Under the pieces are notes generated by a model that was given only the letters and a program-made list of their open reading frames with translations, did no database searches and had not been told where the DNA came from. A DNA stretch of 5,690 nucleotides. Source: an uncultured Tabrizicola sp. (GTDB taxonomy: Bacteria; Pseudomonadota; Alphaproteobacteria; Rhodobacterales; Rhodobacteraceae). The position numbers were made by a program, and so were the translations under genes. Positions 1 through 5,172 of the stretch are shown here, in pieces; position 1 is the first letter of the stretch, and every line of letters begins with the position of its first letter. Location: contig CALLZQ010000821.1 in assembly GCA_937858255.1 (NCBI GenBank), positions 1 to 5,690 of the forward strand. The letters run 5' to 3'.

Positions 1-374
1 CCGCCGCGCCCCTTCCTCTGCACCCGGCCGGCGATATAGGCCTGACCGGCGCCGCCCGTGACCTGATTGGCGGCGAGGTTCACCGCGTCCATCCCCGAGG
101 CACAAAAGCGGTTGATCGCTAGGCCCGGGATCGACTGGTCGAGATCGGAAAGCAACACCGCCGAGCGGGCAAGGCAGCCGCCCTGCTCGCCGACTTGGGT
201 CACGTTGCCCCAGATCACATCCTCGACCGCGTGACCCTCCAGCCCGTTGCGGGCCTTGACGGCATTCAGCAGGCGGGCCGAGAGCGCGACCGAGGTCACC
301 TCATGCAGGGCGCCATCGGGCCGGCCCTTGCCGCGCGGGGTGCGGACGGCGTCGTAGATATAGGCTTCTGTCAT
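1..374 (-). CDS. fadA: Acetyl-CoA C-acyltransferase (FadA-type thiolase), N-terminal part, cut by the window edge
   Basis: This is the first 124 residues of a thiolase of roughly 390-400 residues. The enzyme cleaves 3-ketoacyl-CoA with CoA to give acetyl-CoA and a shortened acyl-CoA, the last step of beta-oxidation in the cytoplasm. The N-terminus carries the family signature YDAVRTPRGKG (residues 7-17). The NRFCASGMDAV segment (89-99) places the nucleophilic cysteine at residue 91. The ATG at 374 is preceded by AGGAG six bases upstream. The gene starts 11 bases after the GST-like gene stops, so the two are probably co-transcribed. The NRFCASG form and the GEQGGCLAR segment resemble long-chain FadA/FadI-type thiolases more than biosynthetic PhaA, but a partial sequence does not settle substrate range. 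The last residues before the edge (about 117-124) do not match the GGVE-x-M motif expected there, which may reflect poor sequence at the end. No stop codon is visible. Confidence 0.93.
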   Translation of the reverse strand, partial: MTEAYIYDAVRTPRGKGRPDGALHEVTSVALSARLLNAVKARNGLEGHAVEDVIWGNVTQVGEQGGCLARSAVLLSDLDQSIPGLAINRFCASGMDAVNLAANQVTGGAGQAYIAGRVQRKGRG

Positions 375-385
375 CGTCTTCTCCT

Positions 386-1021
386 TCACGCCCGGTCCGA
401 GGGGTTGCCGGGCATCAGATCATAGGGGGCTTGCCAGCCGGGCAGGGCGGCGATGCGGTCCAGCCAAGCGGCGATATGGGGCCAGTCGGCGCGGTCAAAT
501 CCAAAGGGTTCAGGGTAATAGAGGTAGCCGCAACAACTCAGATCCGCGATGGTGACGCTGCGTCCCACCACCCAGTCGCGGGTGGCGAGGTGGTCGTTCA
601 ACACCTTGTAAGCGGCCTTGAGACGGCCTTGCAGAAAGGGGATCACGCCGGCGGGGCGCTTGTCCTCGGGCAGGAAGTTCATCAAAAACCGGGTGGTGCC
701 GATCTGGGTCGAGAGCTTGTGATTGTCCCAGAGAATCCAGCGCAGGATCTCGCGCCGCTCTTCTGCGGTCTGTCCGCCAAGTTTACCGGTCTTTTCGGCA
801 ATATGGTTCAGGATCAGGCCCGATTGGGTAAGGGTCAGGTCGCCATCGACCAGTACCGGCACCTCGCCCATTTCATTGATGGCGCGGAATTCCGGGCTGC
901 GGGCGCCGCCGTTGAAGAAATCGACGAATTCCGGCTGCCAGTCGCTGCCGGTCAGGGTTAGCGCCAGCGCGCATTTATAGGCATTGCCGCTTTCGCCAAA
1001 GCAATAGAGACGGGCTGTCAC
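386..1021 (-). CDS. Glutathione S-transferase-like protein
   Basis: A cytosolic GST-fold protein of 211 residues, the usual family length. The N-terminal thioredoxin-like domain (about 1-80) has a Ser11 in FGESGNAYK where the activating Ser/Tyr/Cys usually sits, the EVPVL cis-proline loop (Pro55), and TQSG (65-68) at the glutathione gamma-glutamyl contact. The helical C-terminal domain (about 88-205) contains the folding motif S/T-x-x-D as TIAD (157-160). I place the start at the GTG at 1021, because the in-frame ATG at 1072 would translate the ribosome-binding purine run (GGGGAGGAGAGGAAGAA) into a GGEEE stretch with no counterpart in the family. The gene lies 96 bases after the small protein gene and 11 bases before the thiolase, inside a beta-oxidation operon. 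Its substrate is unknown. Detoxification of reactive enoyl-CoA or aldehyde products would fit, but that is inference. Confidence 0.88.
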   Translation of the reverse strand: MTARLYCFGESGNAYKCALALTLTGSDWQPEFVDFFNGGARSPEFRAINEMGEVPVLVDGDLTLTQSGLILNHIAEKTGKLGGQTAEERREILRWILWDNHKLSTQIGTTRFLMNFLPEDKRPAGVIPFLQGRLKAAYKVLNDHLATRDWVVGRSVTIADLSCCGYLYYPEPFGFDRADWPHIAAWLDRIAALPGWQAPYDLMPGNPSDRA

Positions 1022-1117
1022 TTCTTCCTCTCCTCCCCTTGCGCCCCGGGGACGCGCCCGGGGGTTTTCCACCCCCGGACCCCCGGAGGATATTTGGGAA
1101 CAGATGAAGGCGGCGTT
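1022..1117. repeat. GC-rich intergenic element: hairpin, tandem octamer and GGAGGATATTTGG motif
   Basis: The 96-base gap between the small gene and the GST-like gene holds structure. CCGGGGGT (1058-1065) and ACCCCCGG (1071-1078) form a perfect 8-bp stem with a 5-base loop. ACCCCCGG is repeated immediately at 1079-1086, so two alternative pairings are possible. CCCCGGGG (1044-1051) is a self-complementary octamer. To the right follows GGAGGATATTTGGGAACAG and then ATGAAGG (to 1110). I remember similar GGAG-TATTT-AGATGAAG strings next to GC-rich hairpins between many Rhodobacterales genes, but I cannot verify the copy number here. The left end (1022-1040) is the purine-rich ribosome-binding region of the GST-like gene. 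There is no U-run after the stem on either strand, so a classical terminator is not supported. An RNA-processing or stabilising element is possible. Confidence 0.5.
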
Positions 1118-1330
1118 TCAGCGCTTGCGATCATCCAGTTCCGAATTGAACAGCCTGAGCCGGTGGGTCAGATTGTCCTTGTCGGTCACGCTGTCGAAAT
1201 GCTCGAACAGGAACGACAGCGCCTCTCCCTCATCCAGACCCGCTTCGCCTGCGAACCGCTTGAGGCGGCGGTAGCCGTCTTCGGTCATGGCAACCGGGAA
1301 ACGGCGGGTCAGGCGAAAGCGTTTGGGCAT
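1118..1330 (-). CDS. Small uncharacterised protein, possible ribbon-helix-helix fold
   Basis: A 70-residue protein that I cannot assign to a named family. The ATG at 1330 has GGAG eight bases upstream. It begins 55 bases after the acyl-CoA dehydrogenase stops. The N-terminus is strongly basic (KRFRLTRR, residues 3-10). Then come a possible short strand (about 10-16, FPVAMT), a predicted helix (18-30, DGYRRLKRFAGEA), a GLDE turn (31-34) and a second helix (35-47, GEALSFLFEHF). The order strand-helix-turn-helix, with small/hydrophobic spacing, resembles Arc/CopG-type ribbon-helix-helix DNA-binding proteins. A charged tail (48-70, including NLTHRLRLFNSELDDRKR) follows. The second helix is more acidic and aromatic than in typical members, so a non-DNA-binding helical protein is the alternative. 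Codon use and the ribosome-binding site support a real gene, and its place inside the operon suggests a role linked to acyl-CoA breakdown. Confidence 0.75.
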   Translation of the reverse strand: MPKRFRLTRRFPVAMTEDGYRRLKRFAGEAGLDEGEALSFLFEHFDSVTDKDNLTHRLRLFNSELDDRKR

Positions 1331-1350
1331 CGGGCAGTCTCCGGCGGGGT

Positions 1351-1372
1351 GGGGCGCGAGGGTTCGCGCCCC
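1351..1372. repeat. Strong GC hairpin between acyl-CoA dehydrogenase and the small gene
   Basis: GGGGCGCGA (1351-1359) and TCGCGCCCC (1364-1372) form a perfect 9-bp stem around a 4-base loop. It sits in the 55-base gap after the dehydrogenase stop (1386) and about 20 bases before the small gene's start codon. No U-run follows on the minus strand, so complete termination is not expected. It could act as a partial terminator, or as a block to 3'-exonucleases that raises the level of the dehydrogenase message over the distal genes. Confidence 0.55.
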
Positions 1373-1385
1373 GGTTGCCGGCAGC

Positions 1386-3161
1386 TTAGAACGCTTCGGC
1401 GGCCAGCGCCATGACCGGATCGGCGCCGGTTTCGATCCGGGCGAGGTGCATGGCACAGGCAGGCAGCTGGCGCGCCATGTAGTAGCGCCCGGTGGCGATC
1501 TTGGTCTGGTAGAAGTCCTTGTCGGCGGCCCCCGCATCCAGTGCCGCATAGGCGGCCTTGGCCATCCGGGTCCACATCAGGCCAAGGCAGACATGGCCCA
1601 TCAGATGCATGAAGTCATAGCTGCCCGACAGCGCGGCGTTGGGGTTTTTCATCCCCTGCTGCATGAAGAACATGCCGGCTTGTTGCAGTTGCTTGGACGC
1701 CAGTTTCAGAGCATCGGTAAAGCCCTTCATCCGGTCATCGCCGTCATGGGCCTTGCACTCGGCCTTGACCATCTCAAAGAAGGCCATGACATGCTTGCCG
1801 CCGTCCTGCGCCAGTTTGCGGCCCACGAGGTCAAGCGCCTGCACGCCGTTGGCGCCCTCATAGATCATGGCGATCCGGGCATCGCGGGCGAATTGGGACA
1901 TGCCCCATTCCTCGATATAGCCATGGCCGCCATAGACCTGCTGGGCGGCAACGGCCATGTCAAAGCCCTTGTCGGTCTGGAAACCCTTGATCACCGGGAT
2001 CATCAGGCTGACAAGGCCCTCAGCCGCAGCATCGTCCAGACGATGCGAACGGTCGATCAGGTGCGCGGCCCAGAAGGTCAGGGCGCGGGCGCCTTCGACA
2101 AAGCTCTTCTGGTCCATCAGATTGCGGCGGATATCGGGGTGGACGATCAGCGGGTCGGCCGGGCCATCCGGGTTTTCGACACCGGTGATGGCGCGGCCCT
2201 GAAGGCGGTCCTTGGCATAGGCCAGTGCGTTCTGATAGGCGGCCTCGGCCTGGGCATAGCCTTGCAGGCCCACGCCAAGGCGGGCCTCGTTCATCATGGT
2301 GAACATCGCCCGCATCCCCTTGTGCAGATCGCCCAAGAGCCAGCCGGTCGCGCCATCGTAGTTCATGACGCAGGTGGCATTGCCGTGAATGCCCATCTTT
2401 TCCTCGATCTTGCCGCAGGACAGGCTGTTGCGCTGACCAAGGCTGCCGTCGTCATTCACCAGAAACTTCGGCACGATGAAGAGCGAGATGCCCTTGGTGC
2501 CCTCACCGCCGCCCGGCGCCTTGGCGAGGACGAGGTGGATGATGTTTTCCGCCAGATCATGTTCGCCGGCTGAGATGAAGATTTTCTGCCCGGTGATCTT
2601 GTAGCTGCCGTCGGCCTGCGGTTCGGCCTTGGTCCGCATCAGGCCAAGGTCGGTGCCGCAATGCGGCTCGGTCAGGTTCATCGTGCCGGTCCAGTCACAG
2701 CTGACCATCTTGGGCAGATACTTGGCCTTTTGCTCCGCCGTACCGTGCACATGGATCGCCGAATAGGCGCCATGGGTCAGGCCCTGATACATGTTGAAGG
2801 CCATGTTGGCCGAGACAAAGATCTCACCCACCGCCGTGCCCATCAGATAGGGCAGACCCTGACCGCCATATTCCGGGTCGCAGTCGAGGGCTGTCCAGCC
2901 GCCCTCTTTCATCGCCTTGAAGGCCGCGTCAAAGCCCTTGGGGGTGCGGACGACGCCGTTTTCCAGATGGCAGCCCTCTTTGTCGCCGACCGCATTCAGC
3001 GGGGCCAGCACTTCCGAGGCGACCTTGCCCGCCTCTTCCAACACGGCGGCGGTAAACCCCTGATCCAGATCGCCATAGCCCGGCACATCGCTGGCCGAGA
3101 CCTTCAGAACATCATGCAGCAGGAACTGCATATCCTTGGCGGGGGCGGTATAGCTGGGCAT
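1386..3161 (-). CDS. Acyl-CoA dehydrogenase, long DmdC-like form
   Basis: A flavoenzyme of 591 residues that oxidises acyl-CoA to 2-enoyl-CoA and passes electrons to electron-transfer flavoprotein. It is about 200 residues longer than the classical 380-400-residue family. That length, the N-terminal extension (about 1-40) and the extra C-terminal helical domain (about 465-590) fit the DmdC-like branch, which includes methylmercaptopropionyl-CoA dehydrogenases and general long-chain enzymes. The FAD/substrate motif [13 protein letters not shown] lies at 161-173, [13 protein letters not shown] at 191-203, and the [10 protein letters not shown] helix at 410-419. The likely catalytic base is Glu435 in IYEGANGVQ. 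The ATG at 3161 has GGGAG upstream. It follows the MerR gene after 25 bases and probably shares its transcript. The thiolase in the same operon argues for general beta-oxidation or branched-chain acyl-CoA use over dedicated DMSP breakdown, but the sequence alone does not exclude the latter. Confidence 0.95.
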   Translation of the reverse strand: MPSYTAPAKDMQFLLHDVLKVSASDVPGYGDLDQGFTAAVLEEAGKVASEVLAPLNAVGDKEGCHLENGVVRTPKGFDAAFKAMKEGGWTALDCDPEYGGQGLPYLMGTAVGEIFVSANMAFNMYQGLTHGAYSAIHVHGTAEQKAKYLPKMVSCDWTGTMNLTEPHCGTDLGLMRTKAEPQADGSYKITGQKIFISAGEHDLAENIIHLVLAKAPGGGEGTKGISLFIVPKFLVNDDGSLGQRNSLSCGKIEEKMGIHGNATCVMNYDGATGWLLGDLHKGMRAMFTMMNEARLGVGLQGYAQAEAAYQNALAYAKDRLQGRAITGVENPDGPADPLIVHPDIRRNLMDQKSFVEGARALTFWAAHLIDRSHRLDDAAAEGLVSLMIPVIKGFQTDKGFDMAVAAQQVYGGHGYIEEWGMSQFARDARIAMIYEGANGVQALDLVGRKLAQDGGKHVMAFFEMVKAECKAHDGDDRMKGFTDALKLASKQLQQAGMFFMQQGMKNPNAALSGSYDFMHLMGHVCLGLMWTRMAKAAYAALDAGAADKDFYQTKIATGRYYMARQLPACAMHLARIETGADPVMALAAEAF

Positions 3162-3186
3162 CGTCTCTCTCTCCCTAAAGTCGGTC

Positions 3187-3579
3187 TTACTCGGCGGCCT
3201 GCCGCAGGGTGGCGATCATCCGCTCACCTTCGGCCAATTCCGCTTTCAATTCCCTAATCGCCACGTCGAGTTCGGCGCGCTGCGCCTCCATCTGCGACAG
3301 GCGTTCGCGTGCGAGGTCATAGGTGCGGATCGCCTGCGCGGCGTTGGCGCCATCGCGGGCATAGAGGTCCAGCACCTGCCGGATATCTTCGAGGCTGAAC
3401 CCGAACCGCTTGCCGCGCAGGATCAGTTTCAGACGCGCGCGGTCGCGCTTGGTGAACAGGCGGCGAGAGCCGTCGCGGATCGGCGACAGCAATTCCTTGG
3501 ATTCGTAGAACCGCAAGGTCCGGGGTGTGACGTCAAAGGCGTCACACATCTGGCGAATGGTCATCAGGTCATCAGTCAT
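3187..3579 (-). CDS. MerR-family transcriptional regulator A, LiuR-like, operon-proximal
   Basis: A 130-residue regulator. The winged helix-turn-helix spans about residues 5-70: the recognition region is [18 protein letters not shown] (16-33), the wing [10 protein letters not shown] (37-46), and [22 protein letters not shown] follows (52-73). A dimerising coiled coil runs from about 84 to 128. The effector end is short and has no metal-binding cysteines (the only Cys is at residue 12), so an organic ligand such as an acyl-CoA is more likely than a metal. Three in-frame starts exist: GTG 3597, ATG 3579 and ATG 3564. I choose 3579 because it aligns with the paralogue's MTE N-terminus, although the ribosome-binding site (AAGAG) is weak. 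The gene ends 25 bases before the acyl-CoA dehydrogenase, which fits a local regulator of that operon. LiuR-type assignment is inference from context and from the nearby operator-like repeats. Confidence 0.92.
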   Translation of the reverse strand: MTDDLMTIRQMCDAFDVTPRTLRFYESKELLSPIRDGSRRLFTKRDRARLKLILRGKRFGFSLEDIRQVLDLYARDGANAAQAIRTYDLARERLSQMEAQRAELDVAIRELKAELAEGERMIATLRQAAE

Positions 3580-3717
3580 GGGCGTACTCTTTGGCACAAG
3601 GGATCACTGCGGTCGCAGATGTGTGCTTTGGCCGAGTCTTACCAGACTGCTTTACGTTTACGTCAGCGTAACGTCACGTCACAGGCGAGCTTGACGTGGT
3701 GGAAGCCCGCAGCGGGC
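3580..3717 (-). promoter_or_regulatory. Intergenic control region of the MerR A - acyl-CoA dehydrogenase operon
   Basis: This gap between the two MerR genes should contain the promoter of the downstream operon. It holds the dyad and half-site cluster described separately. On the minus strand a CTGACG box followed 19 bases later by TAAGAC could be a promoter with the long spacer typical of MerR control, but the match to consensus is weak. The region between about 3600 and 3640 shows nothing further that I can support. Confidence 0.4.
3651..3698. promoter_or_regulatory. Probable MerR/LiuR-type operator: T(T/G)ACG dyads
   Basis: The stretch 3652-3671 is a 20-bp imperfect palindrome, TTACG-N10-CGTAA, with an ACGT core. 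It matches its own reverse complement at 16 of 20 positions. Next to it CGTCA occurs at 3672-3676 and 3677-3681, and CACGTCA (3675-3681) forms a perfect 7-bp inverted repeat with TGACGTG (3692-3698), again across 10 bases. Known sites for LiuR-type MerR regulators of acyl-CoA and branched-chain catabolism are palindromes built from TTTACG/CGTAAA halves, which this resembles. It lies 72-120 bases before the chosen start of MerR A, so it can control MerR A and the genes after it. Which of the two MerR proteins binds is unknown. Confidence 0.65.
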
Positions 3718-3719
3718 CT
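3703..3719 (-). terminator. Weak hairpin overlapping the MerR B stop codon
   Basis: On the minus strand AGGCCCG pairs with CGGGCTT around a 3-base loop, a 7-bp stem with one G-U pair, starting inside the TAG stop codon of MerR B. No U-run follows, so it may only attenuate transcription into the next regulator gene. Confidence 0.25.
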
Positions 3720-4098
3720 AGTCGAGCTTGCCCAGCTCGGCGACGGTGGTGGCGCGAAGGGCCTTGAGATCGGCAATCGTCGCATCAAGTTCGGCGCGCT
3801 GACGCTCCAACTCGCCCAACTGGCGGTCGGCCATGCCGAGAAATTCCTCAAGCTGCGGGCGGGTGCCTTTCTGGCGATAACTCAGCAGCCATTGCCGGAT
3901 CTCTTCCAGTGAAAAGCCAAAGCGGCGCCCGCGCAAGATCAGGGTCATCCGCGCCACCTCGCGTGAGCCGTAAAAGCGGGCGCGGCCTTCCTTTTCGGGG
4001 GCAAGCAACTCGATATATTCATAATAGCGCAGGGTGCGCGGCGTCACATCGAAACGCGCGCACATTTCCTTGAAGCTCAGGCGGCCAGTCTCGGTCAT
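3718..4098 (-). CDS. MerR-family transcriptional regulator B, divergent from the thioesterases
   Basis: A 126-residue regulator clearly paralogous to its neighbour at 3187-3579. The helix-turn-helix [18 protein letters not shown] (17-34), the wing GRARFYGSREVARM (38-51) and LILRGRRFGFSLEEIRQWLLSY (53-74) match closely. A coiled-coil dimer helix runs from about 86 to the end (RQLGELERQRAELDATIADLK at 92-112). It has no metal-ligand cysteines; the one Cys is at residue 13. The ATG at 4098 has only a weak GGGGA upstream. The gene is divergent from the thioesterase-MATE group and lies 138 bases before MerR A, so it could regulate either side. Its own upstream region lacks the T(T/G)ACG half-sites seen before MerR A. 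The tandem arrangement suggests a duplication followed by divergence in the effector end and wing. Confidence 0.9.
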   Translation of the reverse strand: MTETGRLSFKEMCARFDVTPRTLRYYEYIELLAPEKEGRARFYGSREVARMTLILRGRRFGFSLEEIRQWLLSYRQKGTRPQLEEFLGMADRQLGELERQRAELDATIADLKALRATTVAELGKLD

Positions 4099-4130
4099 CT
4101 TCGCTTTTCCCCGGTCCTTCCTCTGTTCAG

Positions 4131-4158
4131 ACTATAGGGCAGAGCGGCCCGCGTGCAA
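4131..4158 (-). promoter_or_regulatory. Possible sigma70-type promoter for MerR B
   Basis: Read on the minus strand, TTGCAC (4158-4153) is followed after 16 bases by TATAGT (4136-4131). The -10 box matches consensus at five of six positions and the -35 at three. It would start transcription roughly 25-30 bases before the MerR B start codon, a sensible distance. Confidence 0.35.
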
Positions 4159-4191
4159 CGGGTGTGCCCTCTTGCGGTGCGCGGATAACCC

Positions 4192-4217
4192 GGGAATATG
4201 GGGGCGGAAGGATTCCC
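4192..4217 (+). promoter_or_regulatory. Inverted repeat framing the ribosome-binding site of the first thioesterase
   Basis: GGGAAT (4192-4197) and ATTCCC (4212-4217) are perfectly complementary across a 14-base loop that holds the ribosome-binding site GGAAGG (4206-4211). The right arm abuts the ATG at 4218. The structure could expose or limit initiation. A 6-bp stem is short and may be chance. Confidence 0.3.
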
Positions 4218-4652
4218 ATGACCGACCTGATCCAGATCGCCCGCCAGTTTATCGAGGCCATCCCGCATGCGCGGGCGCTTGGCATGACCTTTGAAAGCTT
4301 GGGGAACGGGACGGCGGTGATCTCGATGCCCTATGACCCGCGCTTTGTCGGGGATCCGGCGACAGGGGTGATCCATGGCGGGGCGGTTTCGGCGTTGATG
4401 GACACGGCCTCGGGGGCGGCGGTGATGTGTCATCCCGCAGCGCCCGGAACGACGGCGACGCTGGATCTGCGGATCGACTATTTCCGCGCCGCAACGCCGG
4501 GGCAAACCATCACGGCCCGGGCCGAATGCTATCACATGACCCGCTCGGTCGCCTTCGTGCGGGTGACGGCGACGGATGAGGATACCGCCCGTCCGGTGGC
4601 GGCGGCCAATGGCGCCTTTACCGTCGATGCCGCGGCAAGGGGGCAGGCATGA
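4218..4652 (+). CDS. PaaI-like hotdog-fold thioesterase, first of a pair
   Basis: A 144-residue single hotdog domain of the PaaI/4HBT acyl-CoA thioesterase type, which hydrolyses acyl-CoA to free acid and CoA in the cytoplasm. GVIHGGAVSALMDTASGAAV (50-69) is the central helix motif, with His53-Gly54-Gly55 and the likely acid Asp62. The long strand LDLRIDYFRAA lies at 82-92 and a C-terminal strand ends in AAANGAFTV (128-136). I use the ATG at 4218 because GGAAGG stands five to six bases before it; an in-frame GTG at 4164 would add 18 residues with no family match. It is divergent from MerR B with about 119 bases between. Its end overlaps the next thioesterase by ATGA, so the two are probably made together. 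Substrate is unknown; aryl- or medium-chain acyl-CoAs are usual for PaaI relatives. Confidence 0.9.
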   Translation: MTDLIQIARQFIEAIPHARALGMTFESLGNGTAVISMPYDPRFVGDPATGVIHGGAVSALMDTASGAAVMCHPAAPGTTATLDLRIDYFRAATPGQTITARAECYHMTRSVAFVRVTATDEDTARPVAAANGAFTVDAAARGQA

Positions 4653-5167
4653 AAAAACGGCCCGAACCGGTGCAGGTGGTCAAACAGCGGCGCGATGCGG
4701 CGCTGAGCGCGCTGGTCTCTGGTGTGCCCTATGTCACCTATCTGGGCATCCAGTTCGAGCGGCGCGGCGATGAGCTGACCGCGATTCTGCCCTTTGATGA
4801 CAAGCTGATCGGCAACCCGCTGTTGCCGGCGCTGCATGGCGGGGTGACGGCGGCCTTTCTGGAGGTCTGCGCCCAGATCGAACTGGCCTGGGCTGGTCTG
4901 TGGGAAGAGATGGAGAGCGGGCGCTTCGACCCCGCCTCGGGGCTGGCGGCGGTGCGCTTTCCAAAGACCATTGATTTCACGGTGGATTATCTGCGCTCGG
5001 GCCTGCCGCGCGATGCCTATGCGCGGGCGCGGATCAACCGTTCGGGCCGGCGCTATGCCAGCGTGCATGTCGAGGCGTGGCAGGATAACCGCGCGCGGCT
5101 GTTCGCGCAGGCGACCGGGCCTTTCCTGATGCCGCCCCTGGAGCCGGAAGAACCCGCCGCGGGGTGA
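4649..5167 (+). CDS. PaaI-like hotdog-fold thioesterase, second of a pair
   Basis: A 172-residue hotdog protein, longer than its neighbour. The motif LPALHGGVTAAFLEVCAQIEL (59-79) has His63-Gly64-Gly65, and Glu72 at the place where the first protein has Asp62; the His-to-acid distance (nine residues) is the same in both. An insertion rich in charged residues (about 82-100) precedes the long strand KTIDFTVDYLRSG (106-118). A Pro/Glu-rich tail follows GPFLMPP (157-163). The start codon overlaps the stop of the first thioesterase (ATGA at 4649-4652) and AAGGGGG stands before it, which indicates translational coupling. The two could form a mixed hotdog oligomer or two enzymes of different chain preference. 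The exact substrate cannot be told from sequence. Confidence 0.88.
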   Translation: MKKRPEPVQVVKQRRDAALSALVSGVPYVTYLGIQFERRGDELTAILPFDDKLIGNPLLPALHGGVTAAFLEVCAQIELAWAGLWEEMESGRFDPASGLAAVRFPKTIDFTVDYLRSGLPRDAYARARINRSGRRYASVHVEAWQDNRARLFAQATGPFLMPPLEPEEPAAG

Positions 5168-5172
5168 GCGCC

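Noticed and set aside
431..961. A 176-codon open frame on the plus strand
   Set aside because: It is antisense to the GST-like gene, with no family motif or credible ribosome-binding site.
1022..1072. ATG start at 1072 for the GST-like gene
   Set aside because: The added 17 residues are translated leader hairpin and ribosome-binding site; the family begins with a short strand like TARLYCFG.
1041..1086. Intrinsic terminator after the small gene
   Set aside because: The GC stem is good, but no U-run follows on either strand, so I list it only as a structured repeat element.
1287..2573. A 428-codon open frame on the plus strand
   Set aside because: It lies antisense to the acyl-CoA dehydrogenase, has no recognisable domain, and is rich in His/Gly/Ala as expected of a shadow frame opposite a high-GC gene.
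2661..3257. A 198-codon open frame on the plus strand
   Set aside because: It overlaps the start of the acyl-CoA dehydrogenase and the end of MerR A on the opposite strand; its sequence resembles no known protein.
4164..4217. GTG start giving an 18-residue N-terminal extension of the first thioesterase
   Set aside because: No ribosome-binding site precedes it, and it would translate the evident ribosome-binding site of the ATG at 4218.
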